The position numbers and the translations under genes were made by a program. Below, piece by piece: positions 32,494-46,139 of a stretch of DNA of 64,000 nucleotides. The DNA is from Cinnamomum chago (lineage: Eukaryota > Streptophyta > Magnoliopsida > Laurales > Lauraceae): positions 14,512,001 through 14,576,000 of the forward strand of contig CP142453.1 of NCBI GenBank assembly GCA_038049695.1, read 5' to 3'. The notes below the pieces were generated by a model, which made no database searches, was not told where the DNA came from, and saw only the letters and a program-made list of their open reading frames with translations. The stretch's first letter is position 1. The number at the start of each line of letters is the position of its first letter.

Positions 32494-35400
32494 ACCGTTG
32501 TTTTCAAATGAGATCAATTGAGAAATCAGCCTCCCGATTTTGACAGTAAATGGACGTCCAAAACTGCTGGTCCGTTGATACCTGAGCCAACACAGCCTGA
32601 CCCATTTAGGATGTAAATGCTTTTGAATGTTTATTAATTGAGATCCAAAACTGCAGGACTCTTCCAAATGCCTCTCTATGTTACTTCGTAATTTGTATGG
32701 TGTACATGCAAAAAAAAAAAAAAAAAACCCCAAACCAGCGTACCACACACCCTTGCTATCATTTCATATATAACCCTCTTTCATTAGATTTCTTTATTTC
32801 AAATTAAATTTCATAACAGTTAAGTAACATTCATGCTATCATTCAATTGCTTTTCTTGTAATTGTTTATTTCGTATCTTCTTCATCTACCATGGGCATTT
32901 CCAAAGGTCAGGTGGTATTTATATATTTATTTATATACATTTCTCCGTCTTCTTACTCTTTCATTCTCCTCTTCTATTACACATCTGCATTATATAAAAC
33001 TTGTACGTGTTTTTTTTTTATATATTTTTTTAATCGATCATGCAGGTCTCTGTCATCTTGTCCAGCATCCCCATGTGAGCTATCGTCAAAGAAATGTAGT
33101 TCTAGGAATTACCTGGGAACAATCCGTCATTGATGATCAAAGTCCCAATTCAAGTGGTTGGTGAGAACTAGCTGCTGAATGATTCATTTTTTTTCATATT
33201 ATTATATCCATTCACAGGTGATGGTAATACTCATTTACAAAAAATGTTTGATGATCACAATCCTTGAATGAAGATCTTACAACTAAATTCCTATAGCCAT
33301 TTATTTTGAGGCCCCTCGTGTGATGATTTAGCTATAAAATGGAAATTGATAATATACAATGTGTGGTATTGTGTCATTTGTATTCTGGCTCTAGATCATG
33401 TCTACTTTACACGCGATATCTTGGCTCAAGAACCACCATCCATCACATAAACTTTGACCGTCAAACTGATGACCAAAGTTTTTCTTATTTCCACAGCAAG
33501 TGCTCTACAATCCCCATGAACTTTCGCCAAGTCTCACTACAAGATTTACGGGACCTTGGTTTTAGTTGTGAGGGTCAAGTTGACGTTGTATAGAATCTCA
33601 TTTTTTGTTTTGTTTCTGTACTACGTTGTTTTTCTTAACTAATCCCTTTTTATTTTGAAAATTTGATAATGATATGTAGAAATAATGTCATGGTTTTGGG
33701 CATCCTCTATTGCATTTACATTATATATACTCCATGGATTTTGGTTTTAGAATTTTGCATGTTGTGCATGTGATATAGAAATTAAGATTACTGTCGGTTT
33801 TTGTAGAAATTTGAATCAGCTACCAATTTTTCATTTAGTGTACTGTTTGTTAAATTAATTGAATTTTCTTTCATTTTTTTTATTTGGACTATTTTAAAAA
33901 GACAAGGTATGGTTCAATCTACAAATGCTTTACTATTCTAGCTTTTCTATAATTCTAATGTTATTTTGTGTGCATGAGTATTTTTTTTTTTTTTTTTAAG
34001 ATTTTTATCTGTGTATGCCCTACAATTCTCTATTAAGGATCTTTTAATGAGTTTTTGACTTTTTCTTAATAGACCGCGAGTAAAAAAATGGATGATAATG
34101 AAAATGTTGAGACATAAAATGGATTGTTCATACATTATAAACTAAGGTCTGCATTTGAATTAACAACATTATATGTTGGTACAATGACTATATTTTGTAT
34201 GATTTATATCTAATTAGATTATACTTTTGATCTGTTGATTTCTCCTAATTTATAGTACATTAGGTTAGAGACCCATTATATTTCATGGGTTTTTAGTACA
34301 ATATACTTTAAATTATATTTTTAGCAGTTCATATCGCTTTCTTATATCATACTCTAATCCTCATATGCTTGAAGTACTTCAGTAAATATAAAATGATTAC
34401 CTTTTCCTCTACTAATTAAGATATTTAAAATTTATTAACTACTGTCTACTATATCTTGTTTGGTTAGTGCAGACCCCGGCTTGTTACAAGTTAGGATTTA
34501 ACGAGTGGTATGATATGATGGATATATATAGTGTAGAGAACTATATATAGATTATACAAGCCAAAGCATTTATTAATGTTATTGTGGTTTTTTTCTTTTT
34601 CTTTTAATATGTTCTTGGATATGGATGATGGCCTTTTCTTTTCTTTTCAATCAATGATGAATGAGCTTCAGAAAGGTTGACTGCAAATAGATTTATTTTA
34701 CAATATTTTTTTAATCTACATTGCTCCTAATGCACTGGCAATTGCGAAAAAACCATTCATGTATTTATTAAGTTACAATTTTATTTCTATCTTCTTTTTT
34801 TCAAAGGAAAATGATTTTTTACTATCTTCGATTGTGTTATATCATGTGTAGACTACTGGAAGTTAGTTTTTAAGTAATATTTTAAAATAATTTTTTTTCA
34901 GAAACCAAATGAAACAACTATGAGAAATATGAGATCCACTAAATTAGATCAAGGCAAGAACTGAAAAATATATAAAAGTGTGATGGGTTGTCTCGAATGA
35001 TTCTTTGGTTTCAAAAGAATGTTGACATGAAATTAAACAAATTGAAGTGCTTTCATTTTGAAATTTATTAATTATATATTTGTTTTGCTAATATAAGCCT
35101 TGATTTTTATTGCAAATTTTGCCGTCTCAATATAATTCAAAACAATTTTTTTTTATAAATTTAGATTTTTTTTACTAATCTCTAATATTATAAATTATAT
35201 TAGCACGAGCATATTTTGCTAGTACAAATGGTTCCGACAACTCCCTCTAAGTGGGCTATGTTCACATACTAATCAAACCCCATTGTTTAAGTGTTTATTG
35301 CATATAACTAATAATGCATAAGATTCTGCTAATCACATTATCAGATATATTTCAAAGTTTTTGTCTCGTGAGATGTTGTTACGGGATATGTTCTACGTTT

Positions 35401-36707
35401 TTTTATTTATGACAATCATACTATATAGATAAAAGTTTTTGTTAGCGTGCATGCCAAGAGTGCATGTTTCTAACTCCGCCATATTGTTTGTTGCATTGCA
35501 TTGCCGGTCTCAAGCTAAAAAAAAGGAGGGTTTAAAGTTCACTTCACAACAGGTGTCCGATGACAATATATAAATAATTAGATAATGTTTAGTTTGTGTT
35601 CAAGATCGTAGGAAGCTCAGGACCTGCCTTGGCCCATCCCGGGCCTGCACATGACGAGATTTAACATAGGCCTGTTCAATTTAGGGTCGGGATTGGACAA
35701 CCGCGGCCTTACGGGCCTGTCCAATTTTCGAGACAGGATTAGACAACTCAAGTCCAAGCCCGGCCCATTGACAGACCTAATTACGAGATTTTGTGGATTT
35801 TCCAAGTGTGAAAGTTCATAGTTCTGTGATTTTTTTTTTTTTTTAAGCTTTTGGACCATGTGGGACTTTTTTGTGCAGGGTGAGGATTTCATGCTCAATG
35901 GATTTTTATTTTTTTATTCATGGAAAGAGGAATTTTGCATTCCTTCTCTTATTGAAGAAAATTGAAATTTTCACTCTCGTAAAAAATTGGATTAATTTGT
36001 TTCTTTTTCTTTTTAAGAAAAATGTGCTACACCAAGTAACAGAATAGGAGGACGTGGGGGAAGTCAAAATAAGTTTTTCTTTCCATCATAGAATCCTCTC
36101 TTTATATAAAGGCATCCCTAGAGTGCTAAAATTATTTAGTCCAGAAATGCTATTTCAAATGAATATTTTTTTAGGATGCTACTGATCTAAGAGGGGTTTA
36201 AGGAACTTCATAGGCATCAAACATACCCTAAATTGATTATAAAGGGCATGTTTGGTTTGCAGTATTTATGATGGGGAGGTTTCAAGTGCATCTATCTCTC
36301 ACCATAGGGTGAGGGACACTTCCATAATTGGGCATTTTCAAGTACAAAAGCTACATAGGGTGAGGTACACATCCTTGTCTTCATGTGCAAAAATGGGAAG
36401 TGACTCTCACCCTATGGTGAGGGATAGGGATAGATGCACTTGAAACTTTTCCATTTATGATAGGGGATTTGGTTCGCTGTATTTATGATAGGAATCCCCT
36501 TTGTGGGAATTCCTTATATGGGTGCATGTCTTGTCTCAATTGAATTTTGAATTCTCTATTTGGATTTTGGGGGGTGGGCTTGGTATAGCAACGCTGCATA
36601 CTATCTTCCATCATCCAATAACAGAATGCAACGTCAATAAGAAGGATGAGCTCAAGATCGGCATTTTTAATGCATCTCCTCAAAACATGGGTACTGAGGA
36701 TTTTTGG
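32152..36707. repeat. Tandem array, copy 1 of a 4.55-kb unit
   Basis: The 4556-bp unit starts with TAGTGGACTGTTGATTCTAT. In order it contains an (AT)23 run (32444-32489), a poly(A) run near 32711, a long AT-rich stretch without a recognisable gene, a GCCCGGCCC-rich block (35610-35780), a T run near 35829, a hairpin MITE (36279-36446) and about 130 bases of the left end of the foldback element found complete at 47897. It ends CATGGGTACTGA plus GGATTTTTGG. Copy 1 is the most diverged: it keeps 10 bases (near 33107-33117) that copies 2-4 lack. No frame above about 140 codons exists, and the longest are translated AT runs. Confidence 0.95.
36279..36446. mobile_element. Short hairpin (MITE-like) element inside each array unit
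   Basis: GTTTCAAGTGCATCTATC and CTCACCATAGGGTGAGGG on the left are mirrored on the right by CTATGGTGAGGG and GATAGATGCACTTGAAAC. The result is a long imperfect hairpin of 168 bp. A direct repeat, TTTGGTTTGCAGTATTTATG / TTTGGTTCGCTGTATTTATG, flanks it at about 36251 and 36469. Equivalent copies lie at 40834-41001, 45377-45544 and about 47600-47772; the last has an 11-base internal duplication (ACTTTTCAAGT). Confidence 0.6.
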
Positions 36708-36997
36708 TAGTGGACTGTTGATTCTATTGGGAATAGTCTTTCTTCTCTTTTCTTTTTTAAGTTTGTTCAAAGGAGAGTAATATTATTTTTATTCATACAA
36801 GTGATATTTCAATTGAAGTTAAATAGTGTCAATCTTTGTCATCAACTTCAATCAACACATCTATTTCACTCCCAAAACTCACTAAACTTGCACTACATAA
36901 AAGAAGAGAGGAGGCACCATAAAAGAGCAAAAAAAGAGCTCAAACAACCAAAGAAACCTTGTAGTTGCATTCCCATGCAATCGGGCAAACTCGAGAC

Positions 36998-37057
<60 letters not shown>

Positions 37058-40000
37058 ACCGTTGTTTTCAAATGAGATCAATTGAGAAATCAGCCTCCCG
37101 ATTTTGACAGTAAATGGACGTCCAAAACTGCTGGTCCGTTGATACCTGAGCCAACACAGCCTGACCCATTTAGGATGTAAATGCTTTTGAATGTTTATTA
37201 ATTGAGATCCAAAACTGCAGGACTCTTCCAAATGCCTCTCTATGTTACTTCGTAATTTGTATGGTGTACATGCAAAAAAAAAAAAAAAAAAACCCCAAAC
37301 CAGCGTACCACACACCCTTGCTATCATTTCATATATAACCCTCTTTCATTAGATTTCTTTATTTCAAATTAAATTTCATAACAGTTAAGTAACATTCATG
37401 CTATCATTCAATTGCTTTTCTTGTAATTGTTTATTTCGTATCTTCTTCATCTACCATGGGCATTTCCAAAGGTCAGGTGGTATTTATATATTTATTTATA
37501 TACATTTCTCCGTCTTCTTACTCTTTCATTCTCCTCTTCTATTACACATCTGCATTATATAAAACTTGTACGTGTTTTTTTTTTATATATTTTTTTAATC
37601 GATCATGCAGGTCTCTGTCATCTTGTCCAGCATCCCCATGTGAGCTATCGTCAAAGAAATGTAGTTCTAGGAACAATCCGTCATTGATGATCAAAGTCCC
37701 AATTCAAGTGGTTGGTGAGAACTAGCTGCTGAATGATTCATTTTTTTCATATTATTATATCCATTCACAGGTGATGGTAATACTCATTTACAAAAAATGT
37801 TTGATGATCACAATCCTTGAATGAAGATCTTACAAACTAAATTCCTATAGCCATTTATTTTGAGGCCCCTCGTGTGATGATTTAGCTATAAAATGGAAAT
37901 TGATAATACGCAATGTGTGGTATTGTGTCATTTGTATTCTGGTTCTAGATTATGTCTACTTCACATGCGATATCTTTGCTCAAGAACCACCATCCATCAC
38001 ATAAACTTTGACCGTCAAACTGATGACCAAAGTTTTTCTTATTTCCACAACAATTAGTGCTCTACAATCCCCATGAACTTTCGCCAAGTCTCACTACAAG
38101 ATCTACGGGACCTTGGTTTTAGTTGTGAGGGTCAAGTTGACGTTGTATAGAATCTCATTTTTGGTTTTGTTTCAGTACTACGTTGTTTTTCTTAACTAAT
38201 CCCTTTTTATTTTGAAAAATTGATAATGATATGTAGAAATAATGTCATGGTTTTGGGCACCCTCTATTACATTTACATTATATATACTCCATGGATTTTG
38301 GTTTTAGAATTTTGCATGTTGTGCGTGTGATATAGAAATTAAGATTACTGTCGGTTTTTGTAGAAATTTGAATCAGCTACCAATTTTTCATTTAGTGTAC
38401 TGTTTGTTAAATTAATTGAATTTTCTTTCATTTTTTTTTATTTGGACTATTTTAAAAAGACAAGGTATGGTTCAATCTACAAATGCTTTAATTATTCTTT
38501 TCTATAATTCTAATGTTATTTTGTGTGCATGAGTATTTTTATTTTTTTTTTAGATTTTTATCTGTGTATGCCCTACAATTCTCTATTAAGGATCTTTTAA
38601 TGAGTTTTTGACTTTTTCTTAATAGACCGCGAGTAAAAAAATGGATGATAATGAAAATGTTGAGACATAAAATGGATTGTTCATACATTATAAACTAAGG
38701 TCTGCATTTGAATTAACAACATTATATGTTGGTACAATGACTATATTTTGTATGATTTATATCTAATTAGATTATACTTTTGATCTGTTGATTTCTCCTA
38801 ATATATAGTACATTAGGTTAGAGACCCATTATATTTCATGGGTTTTTAGTACAATATACTTTAAATTATATTTTTAGCAGTTCATATCGCTTTCTTATAT
38901 CATACTCTAATCCTCATATGCTTGAAGTACTTCAGTAAATATAAAATGATTACCTTTTCCTCTACTAATTAAGATATTTAAAATTTATTAACTACTGTCT
39001 ACTATATCTTGTTTGGTTAGTGCAGACCCCGGCTTGTTACAAGTTAGGATTTAACGAGTGGTATGATACGATGGATATATATAGTGTAGAGAACTATATA
39101 TAGATTATACAAGCCAAAGCATTTATTAATGTTATTGTGGTTTTTTTCTTTTTCTTTTAATATGTTCTTGGATATGGATGATGGCCTTTTCTTTTCTTTT
39201 CAATCAATGATGAATGAGCTTCAGAAAGGTTGACTGCAAATAGATTTATTTTACAATATTTTTTTAATCTACATTGCTCCTAATGCACTGGCAATTGCGA
39301 AAAAACCATTCATGTATTTATTAAGTTACAATTTTATTTCTATCTTCTTTTTTTCAAAGGAAAATGATTTTTTACTATCTTCGATTGTGTTATATCATGT
39401 GTAGACTACTGGAAGTTAGTTTTTAAGTAATATTTTAAAATAATTTTTTTTCAGAAACCAAATGAAACAACTATGAGAAATATGAGATCCACTAAATTAG
39501 ATCAAGGCAAGAACTGAAAAATATATAAAAGTGTGATGGGTTGTCTCGAATGATTCTTTGGTTTCAAAAGAATGTTGACATGAAATTAAACAAATTGAAG
39601 TGCTTTCATTTTGAAATTTATTAATTATATATTTGTTTTGCTAATATAAGCCTTGATTTTTATTGCAAATTTTGCCGTCTCAATATAATTCAAAACAATT
39701 TTTTTTTATAAATTTAGATTTTTTTTACTAATCTCTAATATTATAAATTATATTAGCACGAGCATATTTTGCTAGTACAAATGGTTCCGACAACTCCCTC
39801 TAAGTGGGCTATGTTCACATACTAATCAAACCCCATTGTTTAAGTGTTTATTGCATATAACTAATAATGCATAAGATTCTGCTAATCACATTATCAGATA
39901 TATTTCAAAGTTTTTGTCTCGTGAGATGTTGTTACGGGATATGTTCTACGTTTTTTTATTTATGACAATCATACTATATAGATAAAAGTTTTTGTTAGCG

Positions 40001-41262
40001 TGCATGCCAAGAGTGCATGTTTCTAACTCCGCCATATTGTTTGTTGCATTGCATTGCCGGTCTCAAGCTAAAAAAAAGGAGGGTTTAAAGTTCACTTCAC
40101 AACAGGTGTCCGATGACAATATATAAATAATTAGATAATGTTTAGTTTGTGTTCAAGATCGTAGGAAGCTCAGGACCTGCCTTGGCCCATCCCGGGCCTG
40201 CACATGACGAGATTTAACATAGGCCTGTTCAATTTAGGGTCGGGATTGGACAACCGCGGCCTTACGGGCCTGTCCAATTTTCGAGACAGGATTAGACAAC
40301 TCAAGTCCAAGCCCGGCCCATTGACAGACCTAATTACGAGATTTTGTGGATTTTCCAAGTGTGAAAGTTCATAGTTCTGTGGTTTTTTTTTTTTTTTTTA
40401 AGCTTTTGGACCATGTGGGACTTTTTTGTGCAGGGTGAGGATTTCATGCTCAATGGATTTTTATTTTTTTATTCATGGAAAGAGGAATTTTGCATTCCTT
40501 CTCTTATTGAAGAAAATTGAAATTTTCACTCTCGTAAAAAATTGGATTAATTTGTTTCTTTTTCTTTTTAAGAAAAATGTGCTACACCAAGTAACAGAAT
40601 AGGAGGACGTGGGGGAAGTCAAAATAAGTTTTTCTTTCCATCATAGAATCCTCTCTTTATATAAAGGCATCCCTAGAGTGCTAAAATTATTTAGTCCAGA
40701 AATGCTATTTCAAATGAATATTTTTTTAGGATGCTACTGATCTAAGAGGGGTTTAAGGAACTTCATAGGCATCAAACATACCCTAAATTGATTATAAAGG
40801 GCATGTTTGGTTTGCAGTATTTATGATGGGGAGGTTTCAAGTGCATCTATCCCTCACCATAGGGTGAGGGACACTTCCATAATTGGGCATTTTCAAGTAC
40901 AAAAGCTACATAGGGTGAGGTACACATCCTTGTCTTCATGTGCAAAAATGGGAAGTGACTCTCACCCTATGGTGAGGGATAGGGATAGATGCACTTGAAA
41001 CTTTTCCATTTATGATAGGGGATTTGGTTCGCTGTATTTATGATAGGAATCCCCTTTGTGGGAATTCCTTATATGGGTGCATGTCTTGTCTCAATTGAAT
41101 TTTGAATTCTCTATTTGGATTTTGGGGGGTGGGCTTGGTATAGCAACGCTGCATACTATCTTCCATCATCCAATAACAGAATGCAACGTCAATAAGAAGG
41201 ATGAGCTCAAGATCGGCATTTTTAATGCATCTCCTCAAAACATGGGTACTGAGGATTTTTGG
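36708..41262. repeat. Tandem array, copy 2 of the 4.55-kb unit
   Basis: This 4555-bp copy is in direct orientation. Its (AT)27 run at 37000-37053 is the longest of the four. By eye it is identical or nearly so to copy 3 outside simple repeats. It differs from copy 1 at scattered sites, for example GTCAATC for GTCCATC near 36828 and a 10-base deletion near 37672. Confidence 0.95.
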
Positions 41263-41552
41263 TAGTGGACTGTTGATTCTATTGGGAATAGTCTTTCTTC
41301 TCTTTTCTTTTTTAAGTTTGTTCAAAGGAGAGTAATATTATTTTTATTCATACAAGTGATATTTCAATTGAAGTTAAATAGTGTCAATCTTTGTCATCAA
41401 CTTCAATCAACACATCTATTTCACTCCCAAAACTCACTAAACTTGCACTACATAAAAGAAGAGAGGAGGCACCATAAAAGAGCAAAAAAAGAGCTCAAAC
41501 AACCAAAGAAACCTTGTAGTTGCATTCCCATGCAATCGGGCAAACTCGAGAC

Positions 41553-41600
<48 letters not shown>

Positions 41601-44600
41601 ACCGTTGTTTTCAAATGAGATCAATTGAGAAATCAGCCTCCCGATTTTGACAGTAAATGGACGTCCAAAACTGCTGGTCCGTTGATACCTGAGCCAACAC
41701 AGCCTGACCCATTTAGGATGTAAATGCTTTTGAATGTTTATTAATTGAGATCCAAAACTGCAGGACTCTTCCAAATGCCTCTCTATGTTACTTCGTAATT
41801 TGTATGGTGTACATGCAAAAAAAAAAAAAAAAAAACCCCAAACCAGCGTACCACACACCCTTGCTATCATTTCATATATAACCCTCTTTCATTAGATTTC
41901 TTTATTTCAAATTAAATTTCATAACAGTTAAGTAACATTCATGCTATCATTCAATTGCTTTTCTTGTAATTGTTTATTTCGTATCTTCTTCATCTACCAT
42001 GGGCATTTCCAAAGGTCAGGTGGTATTTATATATTTATTTATATACATTTCTCCGTCTTCTTACTCTTTCATTCTCCTCTTCTATTACACATCTGCATTA
42101 TATAAAACTTGTACGTGTTTTTTTTTTATATATTTTTTTAATCGATCATGCAGGTCTCTGTCATCTTGTCCAGCATCCCCATGTGAGCTATCGTCAAAGA
42201 AATGTAGTTCTAGGAACAATCCGTCATTGATGATCAAAGTCCCAATTCAAGTGGTTGGTGAGAACTAGCTGCTGAATGATTCATTTTTTTCATATTATTA
42301 TATCCATTCACAGGTGATGGTAATACTCATTTACAAAAAATGTTTGATGATCACAATCCTTGAATGAAGATCTTACAAACTAAATTCCTATAGCCATTTA
42401 TTTTGAGGCCCCTCGTGTGATGATTTAGCTATAAAATGGAAATTGATAATACGCAATGTGTGGTATTGTGTCATTTGTATTCTGGTTCTAGATTATGTCT
42501 ACTTCACATGCGATATCTTTGCTCAAGAACCACCATCCATCACATAAACTTTGACCGTCAAACTGATGACCAAAGTTTTTCTTATTTCCACAACAATTAG
42601 TGCTCTACAATCCCCATGAACTTTCGCCAAGTCTCACTACAAGATCTACGGGACCTTGGTTTTAGTTGTGAGGGTCAAGTTGACGTTGTATAGAATCTCA
42701 TTTTTGGTTTTGTTTCAGTACTACGTTGTTTTTCTTAACTAATCCCTTTTTATTTTGAAAAATTGATAATGATATGTAGAAATAATGTCATGGTTTTGGG
42801 CACCCTCTATTACATTTACATTATATATACTCCATGGATTTTGGTTTTAGAATTTTGCATGTTGTGCGTGTGATATAGAAATTAAGATTACTGTCGGTTT
42901 TTGTAGAAATTTGAATCAGCTACCAATTTTTCATTTAGTGTACTGTTTGTTAAATTAATTGAATTTTCTTTCATTTTTTTTTATTTGGACTATTTTAAAA
43001 AGACAAGGTATGGTTCAATCTACAAATGCTTTAATTATTCTTTTCTATAATTCTAATGTTATTTTGTGTGCATGAGTATTTTTATTTTTTTTTTAGATTT
43101 TTATCTGTGTATGCCCTACAATTCTCTATTAAGGATCTTTTAATGAGTTTTTGACTTTTTCTTAATAGACCGCGAGTAAAAAAATGGATGATAATGAAAA
43201 TGTTGAGACATAAAATGGATTGTTCATACATTATAAACTAAGGTCTGCATTTGAATTAACAACATTATATGTTGGTACAATGACTATATTTTGTATGATT
43301 TATATCTAATTAGATTATACTTTTGATCTGTTGATTTCTCCTAATATATAGTACATTAGGTTAGAGACCCATTATATTTCATGGGTTTTTAGTACAATAT
43401 ACTTTAAATTATATTTTTAGCAGTTCATATCGCTTTCTTATATCATACTCTAATCCTCATATGCTTGAAGTACTTCAGTAAATATAAAATGATTACCTTT
43501 TCCTCTACTAATTAAGATATTTAAAATTTATTAACTACTGTCTACTATATCTTGTTTGGTTAGTGCAGACCCCGGCTTGTTACAAGTTAGGATTTAACGA
43601 GTGGTATGATACGATGGATATATATAGTGTAGAGAACTATATATAGATTATACAAGCCAAAGCATTTATTAATGTTATTGTGGTTTTTTTCTTTTTCTTT
43701 TAATATGTTCTTGGATATGGATGATGGCCTTTTCTTTTCTTTTCAATCAATGATGAATGAGCTTCAGAAAGGTTGACTGCAAATAGATTTATTTTACAAT
43801 ATTTTTTTAATCTACATTGCTCCTAATGCACTGGCAATTGCGAAAAAACCATTCATGTATTTATTAAGTTACAATTTTATTTCTATCTTCTTTTTTTCAA
43901 AGGAAAATGATTTTTTACTATCTTCGATTGTGTTATATCATGTGTAGACTACTGGAAGTTAGTTTTTAAGTAATATTTTAAAATAATTTTTTTTCAGAAA
44001 CCAAATGAAACAACTATGAGAAATATGAGATCCACTAAATTAGATCAAGGCAAGAACTGAAAAATATATAAAAGTGTGATGGGTTGTCTCGAATGATTCT
44101 TTGGTTTCAAAAGAATGTTGACATGAAATTAAACAAATTGAAGTGCTTTCATTTTGAAATTTATTAATTATATATTTGTTTTGCTAATATAAGCCTTGAT
44201 TTTTATTGCAAATTTTGCCGTCTCAATATAATTCAAAACAATTTTTTTTTATAAATTTAGATTTTTTTTACTAATCTCTAATATTATAAATTATATTAGC
44301 ACGAGCATATTTTGCTAGTACAAATGGTTCCGACAACTCCCTCTAAGTGGGCTATGTTCACATACTAATCAAACCCCATTGTTTAAGTGTTTATTGCATA
44401 TAACTAATAATGCATAAGATTCTGCTAATCACATTATCAGATATATTTCAAAGTTTTTGTCTCGTGAGATGTTGTTACGGGATATGTTCTACGTTTTTTT
44501 ATTTATGACAATCATACTATATAGATAAAAGTTTTTGTTAGCGTGCATGCCAAGAGTGCATGTTTCTAACTCCGCCATATTGTTTGTTGCATTGCATTGC

Positions 44601-45805
44601 CGGTCTCAAGCTAAAAAAAAGGAGGGTTTAAAGTTCACTTCACAACAGGTGTCCGATGACAATATATAAATAATTAGATAATGTTTAGTTTGTGTTCAAG
44701 ATCGTAGGAAGCTCAGGACCTGCCTTGGCCCATCCCGGGCCTGCACATGACGAGATTTAACATAGGCCTGTTCAATTTAGGGTCGGGATTGGACAACCGC
44801 GGCCTTACGGGCCTGTCCAATTTTCGAGACAGGATTAGACAACTCAAGTCCAAGCCCGGCCCATTGACAGACCTAATTACGAGATTTTGTGGATTTTCCA
44901 AGTGTGAAAGTTCATAGTTCTGTGGTTTTTTTTTTTTTTTTTAAGCTTTTGGACCATGTGGGACTTTTTTGTGCAGGGTGAGGATTTCATGCTCAATGGA
45001 TTTTTATTTTTTTATTCATGGAAAGAGGAATTTTGCATTCCTTCTCTTATTGAAGAAAATTGAAATTTTCACTCTCGTAAAAAATTGGATTAATTTGTTT
45101 CTTTTTCTTTTTAAGAAAAATGTGCTACACCAAGTAACAGAATAGGAGGACGTGGGGGAAGTCAAAATAAGTTTTTCTTTCCATCATAGAATCCTCTCTT
45201 TATATAAAGGCATCCCTAGAGTGCTAAAATTATTTAGTCCAGAAATGCTATTTCAAATGAATATTTTTTTAGGATGCTACTGATCTAAGAGGGGTTTAAG
45301 GAACTTCATAGGCATCAAACATACCCTAAATTGATTATAAAGGGCATGTTTGGTTTGCAGTATTTATGATGGGGAGGTTTCAAGTGCATCTATCCCTCAC
45401 CATAGGGTGAGGGACACTTCCATAATTGGGCATTTTCAAGTACAAAAGCTACATAGGGTGAGGTACACATCCTTGTCTTCATGTGCAAAAATGGGAAGTG
45501 ACTCTCACCCTATGGTGAGGGATAGGGATAGATGCACTTGAAACTTTTCCATTTATGATAGGGGATTTGGTTCGCTGTATTTATGATAGGAATCCCCTTT
45601 GTGGGAATTCCTTATATGGGTGCATGTCTTGTCTCAATTGAATTTTGAATTCTCTATTTGGATTTTGGGGGGTGGGCTTGGTATAGCAACGCTGCATACT
45701 ATCTTCCATCATCCAATAACAGAATGCAACGTCAATAAGAAGGATGAGCTCAAGATCGGCATTTTTAATGCATCTCCTCAAAACATGGGTACTGAGGATT
45801 TTTGG
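41263..45805. repeat. Tandem array, copy 3 of the 4.55-kb unit
   Basis: This copy is 4543 bp. The 12-base length difference from copy 2 equals the difference in its AT run ((AT)21, 41555-41596, against (AT)27). All other landmarks keep their spacing to within a base or so. Copies 2 and 3 therefore come from the most recent duplication. Confidence 0.95.
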
Positions 45806-46095
45806 TAGTGGACTGTTGATTCTATTGGGAATAGTCTTTCTTCTCTTTTCTTTTTTAAGTTTGTTCAAAGGAGAGTAATATTATTTTTATTCATACAAGT
45901 GATATTTCAATTGAAGTTAAATAGTGTCAATCTTTGTCATCAACTTCAATCAACACATCTATTTCACTCCCAAAACTCACTAAACTTGCACTACATAAAA
46001 GAAGAGAGGAGGCACCATAAAAGAGCAAAAAAAGAGCTCAAACAACCAAAGAAACCTTGTAGTTGCATTCCCATGCAATCGGGCAAACTCGAGAC

Positions 46096-46139
<44 letters not shown>

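Noticed and set aside
32326-32748. Open frames of 120-144 codons containing IYIYIYIY in each array copy
   Set aside because: They are translations of the (AT)n microsatellite with unrelated flanks. The frame changes with run length between copies.
32862-33164. Possible small gene in each array unit (MGISKGQ... with a GT...AG-like intron before GTCTCTGTCATC)
   Set aside because: No recognisable domain was found, and the 10-base difference between copies breaks the frame in copies 2-4. Nothing supports splicing beyond a chance CAG after a T-rich stretch.
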